DNA of 48,940 nt from Guillardia theta CCMP2712 (GCF_000315625.1 NW_005434446.1:1-48940), one strand, 5' to 3'. Counted from the stretch's first letter, positions 19,101 through 27,745 are shown. The notes: generated from the sequence alone by a model not told the origin. Numbers and translations: made by a program.

Positions 19101-19955
19101 ACCCTGGGCATGGCTCACACCCCCACCCCCGCCGCCGCCACCCACATCGGCACCACCCCCACCCCCACCGCCCACGACCAGCACGTCGATGATCGCGTCC
19201 CGGTCAAAGATGACCTGATAGGCGGTGTGCGCCGCATGCGATTCATCCCGGTAGTCAAGGTAATAACCGGAGCATGCACTTGGGGTGTACACGGGCGTAC
19301 ACCCGCGGTCCACGTTGGCATCATTCCGGCACACGGCCGTCTCATACTCGGCCGCGTTGCATGGGCCCTTGCAGGGCAGGCACTTCCTCCCCTGCCTCAC
19401 GCTGCCATCCCCGCATCCCCATGCCATATAGGTCCCCACCCTGCATGTATCGCACGGGGCGCACACCCTGTCCTGGTCCACATGGCGCTCCCTGCAATCG
19501 ACCTGCATGTATTCGCCCGCCCCACAATCCTGGCAATCCGAGCATACCGTGTCCCACCCCCCCGTGCAGTTGAAGGATACATAGGTGGTATCCCCCGTGC
19601 AGACGGAGCAACTCTCACATGTCCCCGCACCGTTGGAACCGCCACAGCCCGATAGGAACTGGCCATCGTCACACCGCTCCGGGCTGCATGCGTGGCATGA
19701 GCCGTGGGCATCCACATAGGCCTGATCATCGTAATAACCAGGGTCACAGTCGCATTTCCAGACCCTGGTGCAGTCTGGATAACCGGGGGGTGCAAAATTA
19801 ACACAACCCGGTGCAATGTCATAGCTGTATCCATCATTATAGGCCGAATGATCGGGGCATGTGCAGCACATGCCCGTGACATAGGCATCCGATGGATTGG
19901 ATTGGCACAGGAGGCATGCGAGGAGCGCAGGTGCCAAGGGGATGATTCTTTTCAT
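16106..19955 (-). pseudogene. Large secreted Cys-rich / Gly-rich protein with several frameshifts
   Basis: The ATG at 19953-19955 opens a clear signal peptide (MKRIIPLAPALLACLLC, cleavage after PSDA). Then come Cys-rich modules with TNFR/ephrin-receptor-like spacing (CSVCTGDTTYVSFNC, CDTCRVGTYMAWGC). A first Gly-rich domain starts AIIDVLVVGGGGGGG near 19150. The frame breaks near G-runs at about 19110, 18780, 18590 and 18400. It then reads SGIIIIRFKD, about ten more Cys-rich modules, a second Gly-rich domain (FLEDVDADVFMVGGGGGGG ... SSGVVIVRWIGE) and further Cys modules to about 16190. There another shift leads into CLCDRGYYRDDE. DVLVVGGGGGGG followed by a closing hydrophobic strand is the layout of Gly-rich domains in phage-tail-like and surface proteins. 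Nearly every break is in a G/C homopolymer, so decay, slippage and assembly error are all possible. Confidence 0.65.
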
Positions 19956-19993
19956 TCTTTCCTTTCAAAAAAAATGTGTTTATATAAATCAAT

Positions 19994-20016
19994 GTGGATT
20001 CTTTTTTTGAATCCAC
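19994..20016 (-). terminator. Perfect 8-bp hairpin with T7/A7 loop after the 449-residue gene
   Basis: Stem GTGGATTC / GAATCCAC encloses a 7-nt homopolymer loop. It starts 9 bp beyond the stop at 20026. It also overlaps the upstream region of the Cys-rich gene, where TTTATATAAA lies at about 19979-19988. Hairpin-directed 3' ends are known in some giant viruses; the link here is inference. Confidence 0.5.
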
Positions 20017-20025
20017 GCCCATGCA

Positions 20026-21375
20026 TCACTCCGAGAAATCTAGGACGAACTGCAGCCCCACGTGCTGGCAGAATGCGTACAACACCCTCATGTCATTGTT
20101 TTCCTGCCTCTGCGCAGCGTGCAACAGGCTCCCGATCTTGCTCCTTGTCATGTACTTGGGATCCTTTAGGCTTGAGCCCCATTTGGTTACCTTCAACCAA
20201 TCATCGATGTCCTCCTTGTGATCTTCCTTCCCCCTGAGGTTAGCCCTCCCCCTGAATGCATGGGATGCCGTTCTCTTGCCCGGTGCATGGTATGAATCCG
20301 TCGTGCTGCTATAGGTTGGATTTTTTTGGATTGCATAGATGCCATAGGGTCTATCCAGCATGATCCTAAAACGGTGCAATAGGATGGGCGCATTCTTCCT
20401 TGTATCGTTGTTGGCAACGTCGAGGTCCTTGTAGATCTGGCGCCATCTCCTGTGATCGTGGCATTTGAAGAGATGGGTTGAATTCTTGAACCAGACCTGC
20501 TGCATGTAGATGGGGAGAACAAAGTATTTGGTCCGGGGCACGTGGGACAGGTCGATGGGGCGCACAAAATAGGTGGGTGGGATCAAGAAGAATGGGTTGA
20601 AATCCACCCTGGTCATGCCCGATGGTTTCTTTTCTTTGTGCCAGAACCATTCCCAAAAATTGGCCGGCCGACTGAAATGCAGCTGGATGGTATCGGGGAG
20701 CGTGAGGTTGTCCGATTTGTTCCATCGGAGTCTGTCCCTTGCCTGCTCCTGCTTCAACCATTTCTTCACAAAGAGTTGGAACTCATCCCATACGAAGATG
20801 TATTCATCATGTTCACCCACGAATCGCTTTCCAAGATTCATGATCGATTCATCCATGTGCAGTGGAAAAATAGACTGGATGGTATAGATCTGTGATGGAA
20901 AGATACCCCTAAGGGGGTGGTTGGTTTGAAATCTGTCTTCCCAGTGCCAAAAAATCAGGACCATCCGATTTGTGTAATCTGGGTGCGCGCCACTGGATGT
21001 ATAGGTCGATCTAGATCCATGTGAGGACACGGATGGGGCTACATAGGAGGGGTGATATCTCATGTTTTGGATCATATCAAAATCGTCATCGTCGTCGTCG
21101 TGTTCACGCACACTGCTCGGTTGAGATTTCGAGATGGATTGGGATCTAAAACTATGCGCCGAACCATGTGAGGATCTGTAGCTCGGTTGTTTGCTGCTCA
21201 TCGATCTCATGTCATCCTCGAAGAAGGGGGGACCATAGGCAGAATCAAAAACATCCAAGTTATCATCACGTCGATGTCGAGGGGAGGGCAATGATTGGGT
21301 CTTTCTGGATTCTTCATAGGGGATTATTCTCAGTCCATTGTAGTTGGGCAATGATCTGGCATATGAAACTGACAT
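20026..21375 (-). CDS. Unrecognised 449-residue protein
   Basis: The ATG at 21373-21375 is preceded by the shared GTTTAAAGGTTAAAAACA motif and a TATATATAA further up. The N-terminal ~120 residues are Ser/Arg-rich and look disordered, with an acidic DDDDDFD run. From about residue 130 the sequence becomes folded-looking and unusually rich in Trp, Phe, His and Tyr (YTNRMVLIFWHWEDRF, FWEWFWHKEKKP, FVLPIYMQQVWF). No signal peptide, membrane segment or catalytic motif is recognised. It is intact, intronless and not related to its neighbours by eye. The compact C-terminal 320 residues suggest a structural or binding role, but no function is assigned. Confidence 0.75.
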   Translation of the reverse strand: MSVSYARSLPNYNGLRIIPYEESRKTQSLPSPRHRRDDNLDVFDSAYGPPFFEDDMRSMSSKQPSYRSSHGSAHSFRSQSISKSQPSSVREHDDDDDDFDMIQNMRYHPSYVAPSVSSHGSRSTYTSSGAHPDYTNRMVLIFWHWEDRFQTNHPLRGIFPSQIYTIQSIFPLHMDESIMNLGKRFVGEHDEYIFVWDEFQLFVKKWLKQEQARDRLRWNKSDNLTLPDTIQLHFSRPANFWEWFWHKEKKPSGMTRVDFNPFFLIPPTYFVRPIDLSHVPRTKYFVLPIYMQQVWFKNSTHLFKCHDHRRWRQIYKDLDVANNDTRKNAPILLHRFRIMLDRPYGIYAIQKNPTYSSTTDSYHAPGKRTASHAFRGRANLRGKEDHKEDIDDWLKVTKWGSSLKDPKYMTRSKIGSLLHAAQRQENNDMRVLYAFCQHVGLQFVLDFSE

Positions 21376-21388
21376 TTTTTCGGATCCT

Positions 21389-21426
21389 GTTTTTAACCTT
21401 TAAACGGCAAAGGGATTCCCCAGGGC
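21389..21426 (-). promoter_or_regulatory. Upstream motif of the 449-residue gene
   Basis: In gene sense: CCCTGGGGAATCCCTTTG, then CCGTTTAAAGGTTAAAAACA, then the ATG 13 bp later. TATATATAATG lies about 25-35 bp further upstream (21443-21455). The CCTGGGGAATCC block recurs at 22626 and 27709. Confidence 0.55.
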
Positions 21427-21507
21427 GTTGCCAAATTCAAAGCACATTATATATACCAAATCATATCAAACAATTTACCCCCTCGCGTTATATTTTTTTT
21501 TTGTTTT

Positions 21508-21592
21508 GAGAGGTATGTACCATGTTGTAATTCCGATACAATTTTTCAGATTTGAATTTTTGGGTCACTGTGGCCCATCATGTGTCACTTAG
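21508..21592 (-). terminator. Conserved 3' element (second copy)
   Basis: In gene sense it contains GGCTCTAAGTGACACATGAT and GGGCCACAGTGACCCAAAAA. It lies about 120 bp beyond the stop of the proline-rich gene at 21715 and matches 14811-14894 over most of its length. Confidence 0.6.
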
Positions 21593-21714
21593 AGCCATTT
21601 TAGTTTGAATCAATGCAATGCATCAATACATGACAAGTCCCAAAATGCATTTGGCATGTACCATCAATTCAAGGCAAGTCCAATATGTCAAGATCCACCT
21701 CCTCAAACAAAAGG

Positions 21715-22503
21715 TCAAGATATTGGCAATAAGGTGTTTGGTTTCTTATCATCATCGTTATCACTGCCGAACGCATCACCGTCACTATCACTGTCTTGCA
21801 CAATGCCTGATCTTCTTGATTTCAAATTGTTTTTCAAATGATTTTGTAGACTATTATTCTTTTGTTTTACTAGATCAATTCCGAATAAGGATTTTGATTG
21901 TTTCATCAGTGTTTGATTTTTCTCTTGTTCTTTCAGTCGTTTGCTTTCTGCCAACATTTCTTCGATGTTAACATTTCTCGGGTTCCTCGTTTTTGAACTT
22001 AACTCTTGCATGAGTGATATTGTTGGTGTTTTCTCTCTCCGTTCTTCTGGCTGCATTGCTGTTTGTGAGGAAATAACTGGAGCAATAGCTGACTTTTGAG
22101 AACGTTTAGGTGAAGGGTGTGAAGGATGTGAAAGAGGTGGAGGAGGTGGAGGAGGTGAAGAAAATGCTTGAGGTGGAGGTGGAGGTGGAGGTAGAGGTAA
22201 AGGAATATCTGAACGTGAAGGTGGAGGTAGAGGTGTATGAATTCTTTGATATAAGCTGTTTGCATAACAATTATTGTAACGTTTGTTCATAAGATATGAT
22301 GTTCCGATCCCACTGGCCACACCTGAGATTAATCCAGTAACAATTGGCAATACGTATGTCGGATGTGTTTGCATTGGATATACAATGAGAGATGGAAACA
22401 TTTTTGGAAATGTATTTGGTAAACGTTTTGGAGCTGGGTTGAGAATTGGGGGAGGTGGGATTGTTGGATATTTTGCTTGCACAGGAAACCATCTTTCAAA
22501 CAT
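21715..22503 (-). CDS. Proline-rich membrane protein, possible actin-regulator-like
   Basis: The ATG at 22501-22503 lies directly after the motif GTTTATAGGTTAAAAAC. The 262-residue product has a Pro-rich N-terminus, then one probable membrane segment (TYVLPIVTGLISGVASGIG), then long polyproline runs. A charged region containing SLMQELSSKTRNP and ESKRLKEQEKN follows, and the tail is acidic (DSDSDGDAFGSDNDDD). Polyproline followed by a short L-x-x-E-L-x-x-x-x-R segment and an acidic end is reminiscent of WASP/WH2 proteins, but the WH2 match is weak. The base composition is more AT-rich than its neighbours. The gene is intact and intronless. Confidence 0.7.
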   Translation of the reverse strand: MFERWFPVQAKYPTIPPPPILNPAPKRLPNTFPKMFPSLIVYPMQTHPTYVLPIVTGLISGVASGIGTSYLMNKRYNNCYANSLYQRIHTPLPPPSRSDIPLPLPPPPPPPQAFSSPPPPPPPLSHPSHPSPKRSQKSAIAPVISSQTAMQPEERREKTPTISLMQELSSKTRNPRNVNIEEMLAESKRLKEQEKNQTLMKQSKSLFGIDLVKQKNNSLQNHLKNNLKSRRSGIVQDSDSDGDAFGSDNDDDKKPNTLLPIS

Positions 22504-22530
22504 GTTTTTAACCTATAAACGATAAACTAG
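22504..22530 (-). promoter_or_regulatory. Upstream motif of the proline-rich gene
   Basis: In gene sense it contains TAGTTTATCGTTTATAGGTT followed by AAAAAC and then the ATG. It shares 17 of 19 bases with the motif at 13543 over TAGTTTGTCGTTTATAGGT. Confidence 0.65.
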
Positions 22531-22692
22531 AAATAAATATCAGAATCTAAAAAAAAGTCTATACCGCGATGGGTACATTACTTGATATAAATTCGGTATG
22601 AACATTGTGATTTGAATTTTGATATGCCCTGGGGAATCCCTTTGTTGTTTGAAGGGGATAAAGGTGTTTGCAATGACTGCGGTCGGTAGCAG

Positions 22693-23625
22693 AGGTAACC
22701 CTGTTCCACTATCCCAGGGGTATGGTACCAAAAATACTACCCCCGGGGTTCAATTTTTTTTGATCACGTTACCAACACCGCGTCGCCGACACCGCGTAAC
22801 AACGTCGCATTACAGACACCGCGTACCAACGTCGCATTACAGACACCGCGTAACAACGTCGCATTACAGGCACCGCGTACCAACGTCGCATTACAGACAC
22901 CGCGTAACAACGTCGCATTACAGACACCGCGTAACAACGTCGTATTACAGACACCGCGTAACAACGTCGCATTACAGACACCGCATAACAACGTCGAATT
23001 ACAGACGTCTACAGCAAAACGCAAACTTTGGGTTTATTCTTCTTGTGGTGCAATCCTGTGCAGCAAAAACGCAAACTTTCGATTTATTTTGAAAAACAAC
23101 ATTTTTGCAAGTATCAAAAACACGCACCCCTTCTTCATATTGCAAACTCACACCCCTCCTTCGAAACGGTTACGCGAAGTTCACGATGAGTAACAGTCGC
23201 AATGCAATCTTGAGCAACAAAAAAACGCACCCTTTCGATAATATCTAGATGATTGGTTTCCGGTATTGTTTGATGATTGTTTCGCGCCCTTTATTCCGTG
23301 CGTATGATGTCTATCAAATGGAGTAGCAATCCCGATATTATGGTGGACTCTATGATGATCAATATGAGCATGATGAGCATGGCTGTGTTTATTGTATCCA
23401 TGGGATGGTGCGATATTGTGCAGAACACTGTTTCATTGTCGTCTGGATAGGGATATACTGTTGTTGCTCAAGAAACCGAAACATATGGGTGTGTAGTAAA
23501 CCCCATGTGAAGGCCTTCAAGTCAAACCACTGCCCAGATCCAGCAAAGGTAACCCTGTTCCACTATCCCAGGGGTATGGTACCAAAAATACTACCCCCCG
23601 GGGGTCAAAAATTTTTCATCACGCT
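22693..23625. repeat. Duplicated ~75-bp block and two tandem arrays
   Basis: A block starting AGGTAACCCTGTTCCACTAT and ending near a CCCCGGGG run occurs at 22693-22768 and 23547-23625. The first copy is followed by about nine 27-bp units (22786-23010, nine codons, reading RHRVTTSHY in one frame). Between them (23010-23546) I see no gene, only AT-rich sequence with imperfect GCAAACTTT and CACCCCTTC repeats. Confidence 0.75.
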
Positions 23626-23945
23626 ACCGACGTCACGTTACCGACACAACGTTGCAAACGTCACGCTACCGACGTCACGTTACCGACACAACGTTGCAAA
23701 CGTCACGCTACCGACGTCACGTTACCGGCACAACGTTACAAACATTACGTTACTAACAGAGGTTGTCAGGACACCCAGGAACGGGTGTCGGTTATTGGAT
23801 ATCGGTTAACGTTTTGGATAGGGATTATCGTCATGTTACCGGCCCACGTGACCGGCGTCACGCTACCGCATCACGTTACCAACGTACGTTTTCAAAAAAA
23901 ACAGGTATCGGTTATTGGATATCGGTTAACGTTTTGGATGAGGAT
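23622..23945. repeat. 42-bp tandem units and a second duplicated block
   Basis: About three 42-bp units (CGCTACCGACGTCACGTTAC core) span 23632-23755. A segment GGTTATTGGATATCGGTTAA plus CGTTTTGGAT occurs at 23789 and 23909. A third echo, GTGTGTAGTAAA...CCCAGATCCA, occurs at about 23489 and 23970. The region seems built by repeated local duplication, and no gene is supported. Confidence 0.65.
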
Positions 23946-24108
23946 AAGGATAAGGATAAAGAACGCCTGAGCGTGTGTAGTAAAACCCCTGTGGTAAACA
24001 TTGATATAGAGCCTTCACGTCCAACCACTACCCAGATCCACACACGACTTCAAAGCCAAAGTCAAAGCCAAAGTCAAAGCCAAAGCCAAAGCCAGAGCCA
24101 ACTTCAAG

Positions 24109-24711
24109 ATGACGAGGATGATGACTTCTGCTACTTCTACTGCTACTTCTACTGCTACTTCTACTGCTACTTCTACTGCTACTTCTACCGCCACCACCAC
24201 GGTGAGGGATGCAATCCTTTCAAGGATGAGGTTCAGCTCTATCCAATCGAGGGTGATTGTCAAGGGCATGGTTGGGGCGATTGCCGCGGCCCACTCGAGG
24301 GGTGAGATCGGCATCGAATTCATGGGTGGTGGGGCCTTCCATTTGGTTGGGAGCAGGGTGATCCTGAGGCATCCCGGGGGATCCTCGAGATCCGGGCCCG
24401 GCATGGATGCCCATGACATCGACCTGAGGGATAGGGATCTGATCATGGGCGCACGGATCGCCGCGGAGTTCCTTATGGTATGCAGGGATTCGAGGAAGTT
24501 CATCCGTGGCATGGATGATGTCCTCCTGGGGAGCGATGTCTACATCGATATCGATGAGTATGTGCCGGAGCGTTGGGCGCATAAGAACAGGAGGTTCTGC
24601 CATGCCGTCCTGCTTGCGGTCTACACCGTTGTGATGAACCCGGTCTTCGAGGGGTACTCTTGCATCTTCAACCTGCCATTGGATGTCTGCGAGTGCGATG
24701 CCGGATTCTGA
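24109..24711 (+). CDS. Unrecognised 200-residue protein
   Basis: The ATG at 24109 opens a frame with a TSTATSTA low-complexity start (encoded by a 12-bp repeat), then about 165 residues of normal composition: VRDAILSRMRFSSIQSRV, GAIAAAHSRGEIGIEFMGG, MDAHDIDLRDRDLIMGAR, and a C-terminus with NLPLDVCECDAGF. Because the N-terminal repeats are open in other frames, the true start could be the later Met at about 24229. No family is recognised, and no membrane segment or catalytic motif is obvious. TTTAGGG repeats (two) occur 12 bp beyond the stop. Confidence 0.6.
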   Translation: MTRMMTSATSTATSTATSTATSTATSTATTTVRDAILSRMRFSSIQSRVIVKGMVGAIAAAHSRGEIGIEFMGGGAFHLVGSRVILRHPGGSSRSGPGMDAHDIDLRDRDLIMGARIAAEFLMVCRDSRKFIRGMDDVLLGSDVYIDIDEYVPERWAHKNRRFCHAVLLAVYTVVMNPVFEGYSCIFNLPLDVCECDAGF

Positions 24712-24752
24712 GCGCCCCTCCTGGGTTTAGGGTTTAGGCTGTTGATTTTAAT

Positions 24753-24782
24753 TTTCGAACTTTGTATCACTTAGTTAGCCAA
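24753..24782 (-). terminator. Shared 3' motif, second copy of the 14699 type
   Basis: In minus sense it reads TTGGCTAACTAAGTGATACA then AAGTTCGA. It matches 14699-14728 and overlaps the stop codon (TAA) of the minus ORF ending at 24771. Confidence 0.5.
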
Positions 24783-25034
24783 TAGGCTTCTCCAATCTTG
24801 TGTCGTTTTGTGATGAATACATTCAAACCCGAGAGCCGACCCATTTATTTGTTTTTCAAACAAGAAAGCAAATACGACCAAGCAGATATTACCAACGGTG
24901 TACACCGCTTGCCATGGGATTTGATATGTTTTTGTGGTTGCGAGCTCTGTGATGCCCCAAGGGGCCACATTGATATAGGTTGGTCTGTGGCATGTGCCCG
25001 CTTGGCGTGCAGGGGCGGCCCTGAGGGCCGCCAT
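24771..25034 (-). CDS. Small hypothetical ORF, possibly a gene fragment
   Basis: The 87-residue frame starts MAALRAAPARQ and includes a hydrophobic stretch (VYTVGNICLVVFAFLFE). Its start context CGCGTAGCATGGCGGCCCTC is duplicated at 27945-27966, next to another small ORF. No family is recognised. It may be a remnant carried with the shared 3' element. Confidence 0.3.
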   Translation of the reverse strand: MAALRAAPARQAGTCHRPTYINVAPWGITELATTKTYQIPWQAVYTVGNICLVVFAFLFEKQINGSALGFECIHHKTTQDWRSLLAN

Positions 25035-25106
25035 GCTACGCGGTCCTTTTGCCAGATTTGATGATTGTTCAAGTGATAGATTGCCAGGGTGTCCCTTGAG
25101 CCATCA

Positions 25107-25324
25107 GCTTGAGCTTGAGCTTGAGCTTGAGCTTGAGCTTGAGCTTGAGCTTGAGCTTGAGCTTGAGCTTGAGCTTGAGCTTGAGCTTGAGCTTGAGCTT
25201 GAGCTTGAGCTTGAGCTTGAGCTTGAGCTTGAGCTTGAGCTTGAGCTTGAGCTTGAGCTTGAGCTTGAGCTTGAGCTTGAGCTTGAGCTTGAGCTTGAGC
25301 TTGAGCTTGAGCTTGAGCTTGAGC
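25107..25324. repeat. Hexanucleotide microsatellite (GAGCTT), about 36 copies
   Basis: A nearly pure GAGCTT array that is open in several frames, producing spurious dipeptide ORFs. No gene is claimed. Confidence 0.98.
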
Positions 25325-25338
25325 CATCATCTTGAGCT

Positions 25339-25830
25339 CTCCCAGCTGCCCGGGCTTTGGGGTCAATCCAGGCATCGCATTGGGCAATGCAAAAATGCGC
25401 CCACATCCAGTCATGATGATTTACCAACCGATAACCTTATCCTGCCCACAATCAACGGGGCGCATGATATCAAACGGTCAGCATTGATGATCTCAAGGGG
25501 TCATACCCATGACTCCCAGCTGCCCGGGCTTTGGGGTCAATCCAGGCATCTCATTGGGCAAATGCAAAAATGTGCCCACATCCAATCATGATGATTTACC
25601 AACCGATGATATCAAACGGTCAGCATTGATGATCTCAAGGGGTCATACCCATGACTCCCAGCTGCCCGGGCTTTGGGGTCAATCCAGGCATCTCATTGGG
25701 CAAATGCAAAAATGTGCCCACATCCAGTCATGATGATTTACCAACCGATGATATCAAACGGTCAGCATTGATGATCTCAAGGGGTCATACCCATGACTCC
25801 CAGCTGCACGGGCTTTTTGTGTCCAAATGA
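25339..25830. repeat. Four 142-174-bp tandem units, non-coding
   Basis: Units begin CTCCCAGCTGCCCGGGCTTT at 25339, 25513 and 25655, with a diverged partial one at 25797. The first unit is 32 bp longer. Each contains GATATCAAACGGTCAGCATT. The period is not a multiple of three. The stretch ends about 250 bp before the RWP-RK gene and may include its upstream region; CGGTCATACCAAATTTACAC is echoed twice more up to 25940. Confidence 0.9.
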
Positions 25831-26081
25831 TCCAAAGTGGGGGCGCATGATATCAAACGGTCACATACCAAATTTACACCCTCAGTAGTGAACGTCGGGG
25901 CGCATCATTTTAACGGGTCATACCAAATTTACACTTGCAGTACCGCATTCCTTTTCCACGTACCAACCATCATGGTGCTGAAAAAAACTTTAGAGGGTTA
26001 TTATTTCAAGGCCAGAGGATCGATCATCCTCGCATAGGACACGCACGCACACAAAGAACAATCAAAGACACGAGAGGCATC

Positions 26082-27017
26082 ATGAGCCAACACTCAAACG
26101 TCGACCCCAACCTCATCACCACCAAGTATCCATCCACCCCCTCAATCTATAATGTTCGGGGGGCGTGCGATGCATTGAACATCGAATGGTCATCCAAAGC
26201 CCCCAATGAATTGAACATCAGGGTCTTCACAAGAACGAAGCGTGGGGTGGCATACCTCTGGGACAAGAGAGGTTTGAAGTTCTTGACAAGGAGCAGGATG
26301 GATGCATTGATCATGTTCCCATTGGGGGATGTTGCAGGGATGCTGGGGATCTGTCGAACGACAATGAAGAGGGCCTGCAGGAGACTTGGGATCAAGAGGT
26401 GGCTATGCAGGCCCAATCCGGGGAAAGGGACGCCGTGGGATGGATCGTGTGAGGGAACCAACGATGGATCCTTCCAGGGATACTTCAAGGGATCCTCCCA
26501 GGGAGCCAACGAGGGATCCTTCCAGGGAGCCAACGAGGGATCCTTCCAGGGAGCCAACGATGGATCCTTCCAGGGAGCCAACGATGGATCCTTCCAGGGA
26601 GCCAACGATGGATCCTTCCAGGGAGCCAACGAGGGATCCTTCGAGAGATCCTTCCAGGGAGCCATCCATGGAGCCTTCCAGGGAGCCAACGATGGATCCT
26701 TCCAGGGAGCCGACGAGGGAGCCAACGATGGATCCTTCCAGGGAGCCGACTATGGATCCTTCCAGGGAGCCGACTATGGATCCTTCCAGGGAGCCGACGA
26801 GGGAGCCAACGATGGATCCTTCCTGGGAGCCGACGAGGGAGCCAACGATGGATCCTTCCAGGGAGCCGACTATGGATCCTTCCAGGGAGCCGACGATGGA
26901 TCCTTCCAGGGAGCCGACGAGGGAGCCAACGATGGATCCTTCCAGGGAGCCGACGAGGGAGCCAACGATGGATCCTTCCAGGGAGCCTACTATGGATCCT
27001 TCCAGGGAGCCGACTAG
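26082..27017 (+). CDS. RWP-RK domain protein with long repeat tail
   Basis: The ATG at 26082 (MSQHSNVDPN) starts a ~120-residue folded part. At residues ~78-110 it contains FPLGDVAGMLGICRTT then MKRACRRLGIKRWLCRP. This matches the RWP-RK DNA-binding domain (A-A/G-x-L-G-x-x-x-T-x-x-K-x-x-C-R-x-x-G-I-x-R-W-P-x-R), with L-C in place of P-Y. RWP-RK proteins are transcription factors in plants and algae, acting in nitrogen response and gamete programmes. The remaining ~190 residues are tandem GANDGSFQ-type octapeptides (24 bp), which continue beyond the stop in other frames to 27664. The repeat tail is probably disordered and length-variable. A regulatory role for the neighbouring genes is possible but not shown. 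Confidence 0.7.
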   Translation: MSQHSNVDPNLITTKYPSTPSIYNVRGACDALNIEWSSKAPNELNIRVFTRTKRGVAYLWDKRGLKFLTRSRMDALIMFPLGDVAGMLGICRTTMKRACRRLGIKRWLCRPNPGKGTPWDGSCEGTNDGSFQGYFKGSSQGANEGSFQGANEGSFQGANDGSFQGANDGSFQGANDGSFQGANEGSFERSFQGAIHGAFQGANDGSFQGADEGANDGSFQGADYGSFQGADYGSFQGADEGANDGSFLGADEGANDGSFQGADYGSFQGADDGSFQGADEGANDGSFQGADEGANDGSFQGAYYGSFQGAD

Positions 27018-27664
27018 GGATCCTTCCATGGATCCTTCCATGGATCCTTCCAGGGATCCACGATGGATCCTTCCAGGGAGCCAACGATGGATCCTTCCAG
27101 GGAGCCGACTATGGATCCTTCCAGGTGAGCCGACTATGGATCCTTCCAGGGAGCCAACGATGGATCCTTCCAGGGAGCCAACGATGGATCCTTCCAGGGA
27201 GCCGACGATGGATCCTTCCAGGGAGCCGACTATGGATCCTTCCAGGGAGCCGACGAGGGAGCCAACGATGGATCCTTCCAGGGAGCCCGACTATGGATCC
27301 TTCCAGGGAGCCAACGAGGGATCCTTCCAGGGGATCCTTCCAGGGAGCCAACGATGGATCCTTCCAGGGAGCCAACGATGGATCCTTCCAGGGATCCTTC
27401 CAGGGAGCCAACGATGGATCCTTCCAGGGAGCCAACGATGGATCCTTCCAGGGAGCCAACGATGGATCCTTCCAGGGGAGCCAACGATGGATCCTTCCAG
27501 GGAGCCAACGATGGATCCTTCCAGGGAGCCGACTATGGATCCTTCCAGGGAGCCGACGAGGGAGCCAACGATGGATCCTTCCTGGGAGCCGACGAGGGAG
27601 CCAACGATGGATCCTTCCAGGGAGCCGACTATGGATCCTTCCAGGGAGCCGACGAGGGAGCCAA
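26456..27664. repeat. 24-bp minisatellite, ~50 units
   Basis: The consensus is GGATCCTTCCAGGGAGCCAA plus CGAT, with variants GACTAT, GACGAG and AACGAG. Because the unit lacks stops in most frames, long ORFs appear on both strands. Only the frame continuous with the RWP-RK domain is credited as coding. Frame-changing indels occur at about 27018, 27125, 27290 and 27470. Confidence 0.95.
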
Positions 27665-27702
27665 CATCACAAAATTCATTCCCACTATCGGGATGTGAAA
27701 CT

Positions 27703-27745
27703 GGGATTCCCTGGGGAATCCTTTTGTTGTATATAGGTTAAAATC
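27703..27745 (+). promoter_or_regulatory. Shared upstream motif, plus-strand copy
   Basis: GGGATTCCCTGGGGAATCCT is followed by TTTGTTGTATATAGGTTAAA, the same order as upstream of the gene starting at 21375. It lies about 90 bp before a short ORF at 27834, perhaps all that remains of a gene. Confidence 0.5.

Noticed and set aside
25107-25427. Long poly-LE, poly-SL, poly-AQ and poly-S ORFs
   Set aside because: All come from the same GAGCTT microsatellite read in different frames; none has a non-repeat coding context.
26386-27741. A 451-residue ORF in another frame of the 24-bp repeat (EPTMDPSR units) and long minus-strand ORFs
   Set aside because: They start inside the repeat or in a shadow frame of the RWP-RK domain; only the frame with a recognisable domain is credited.
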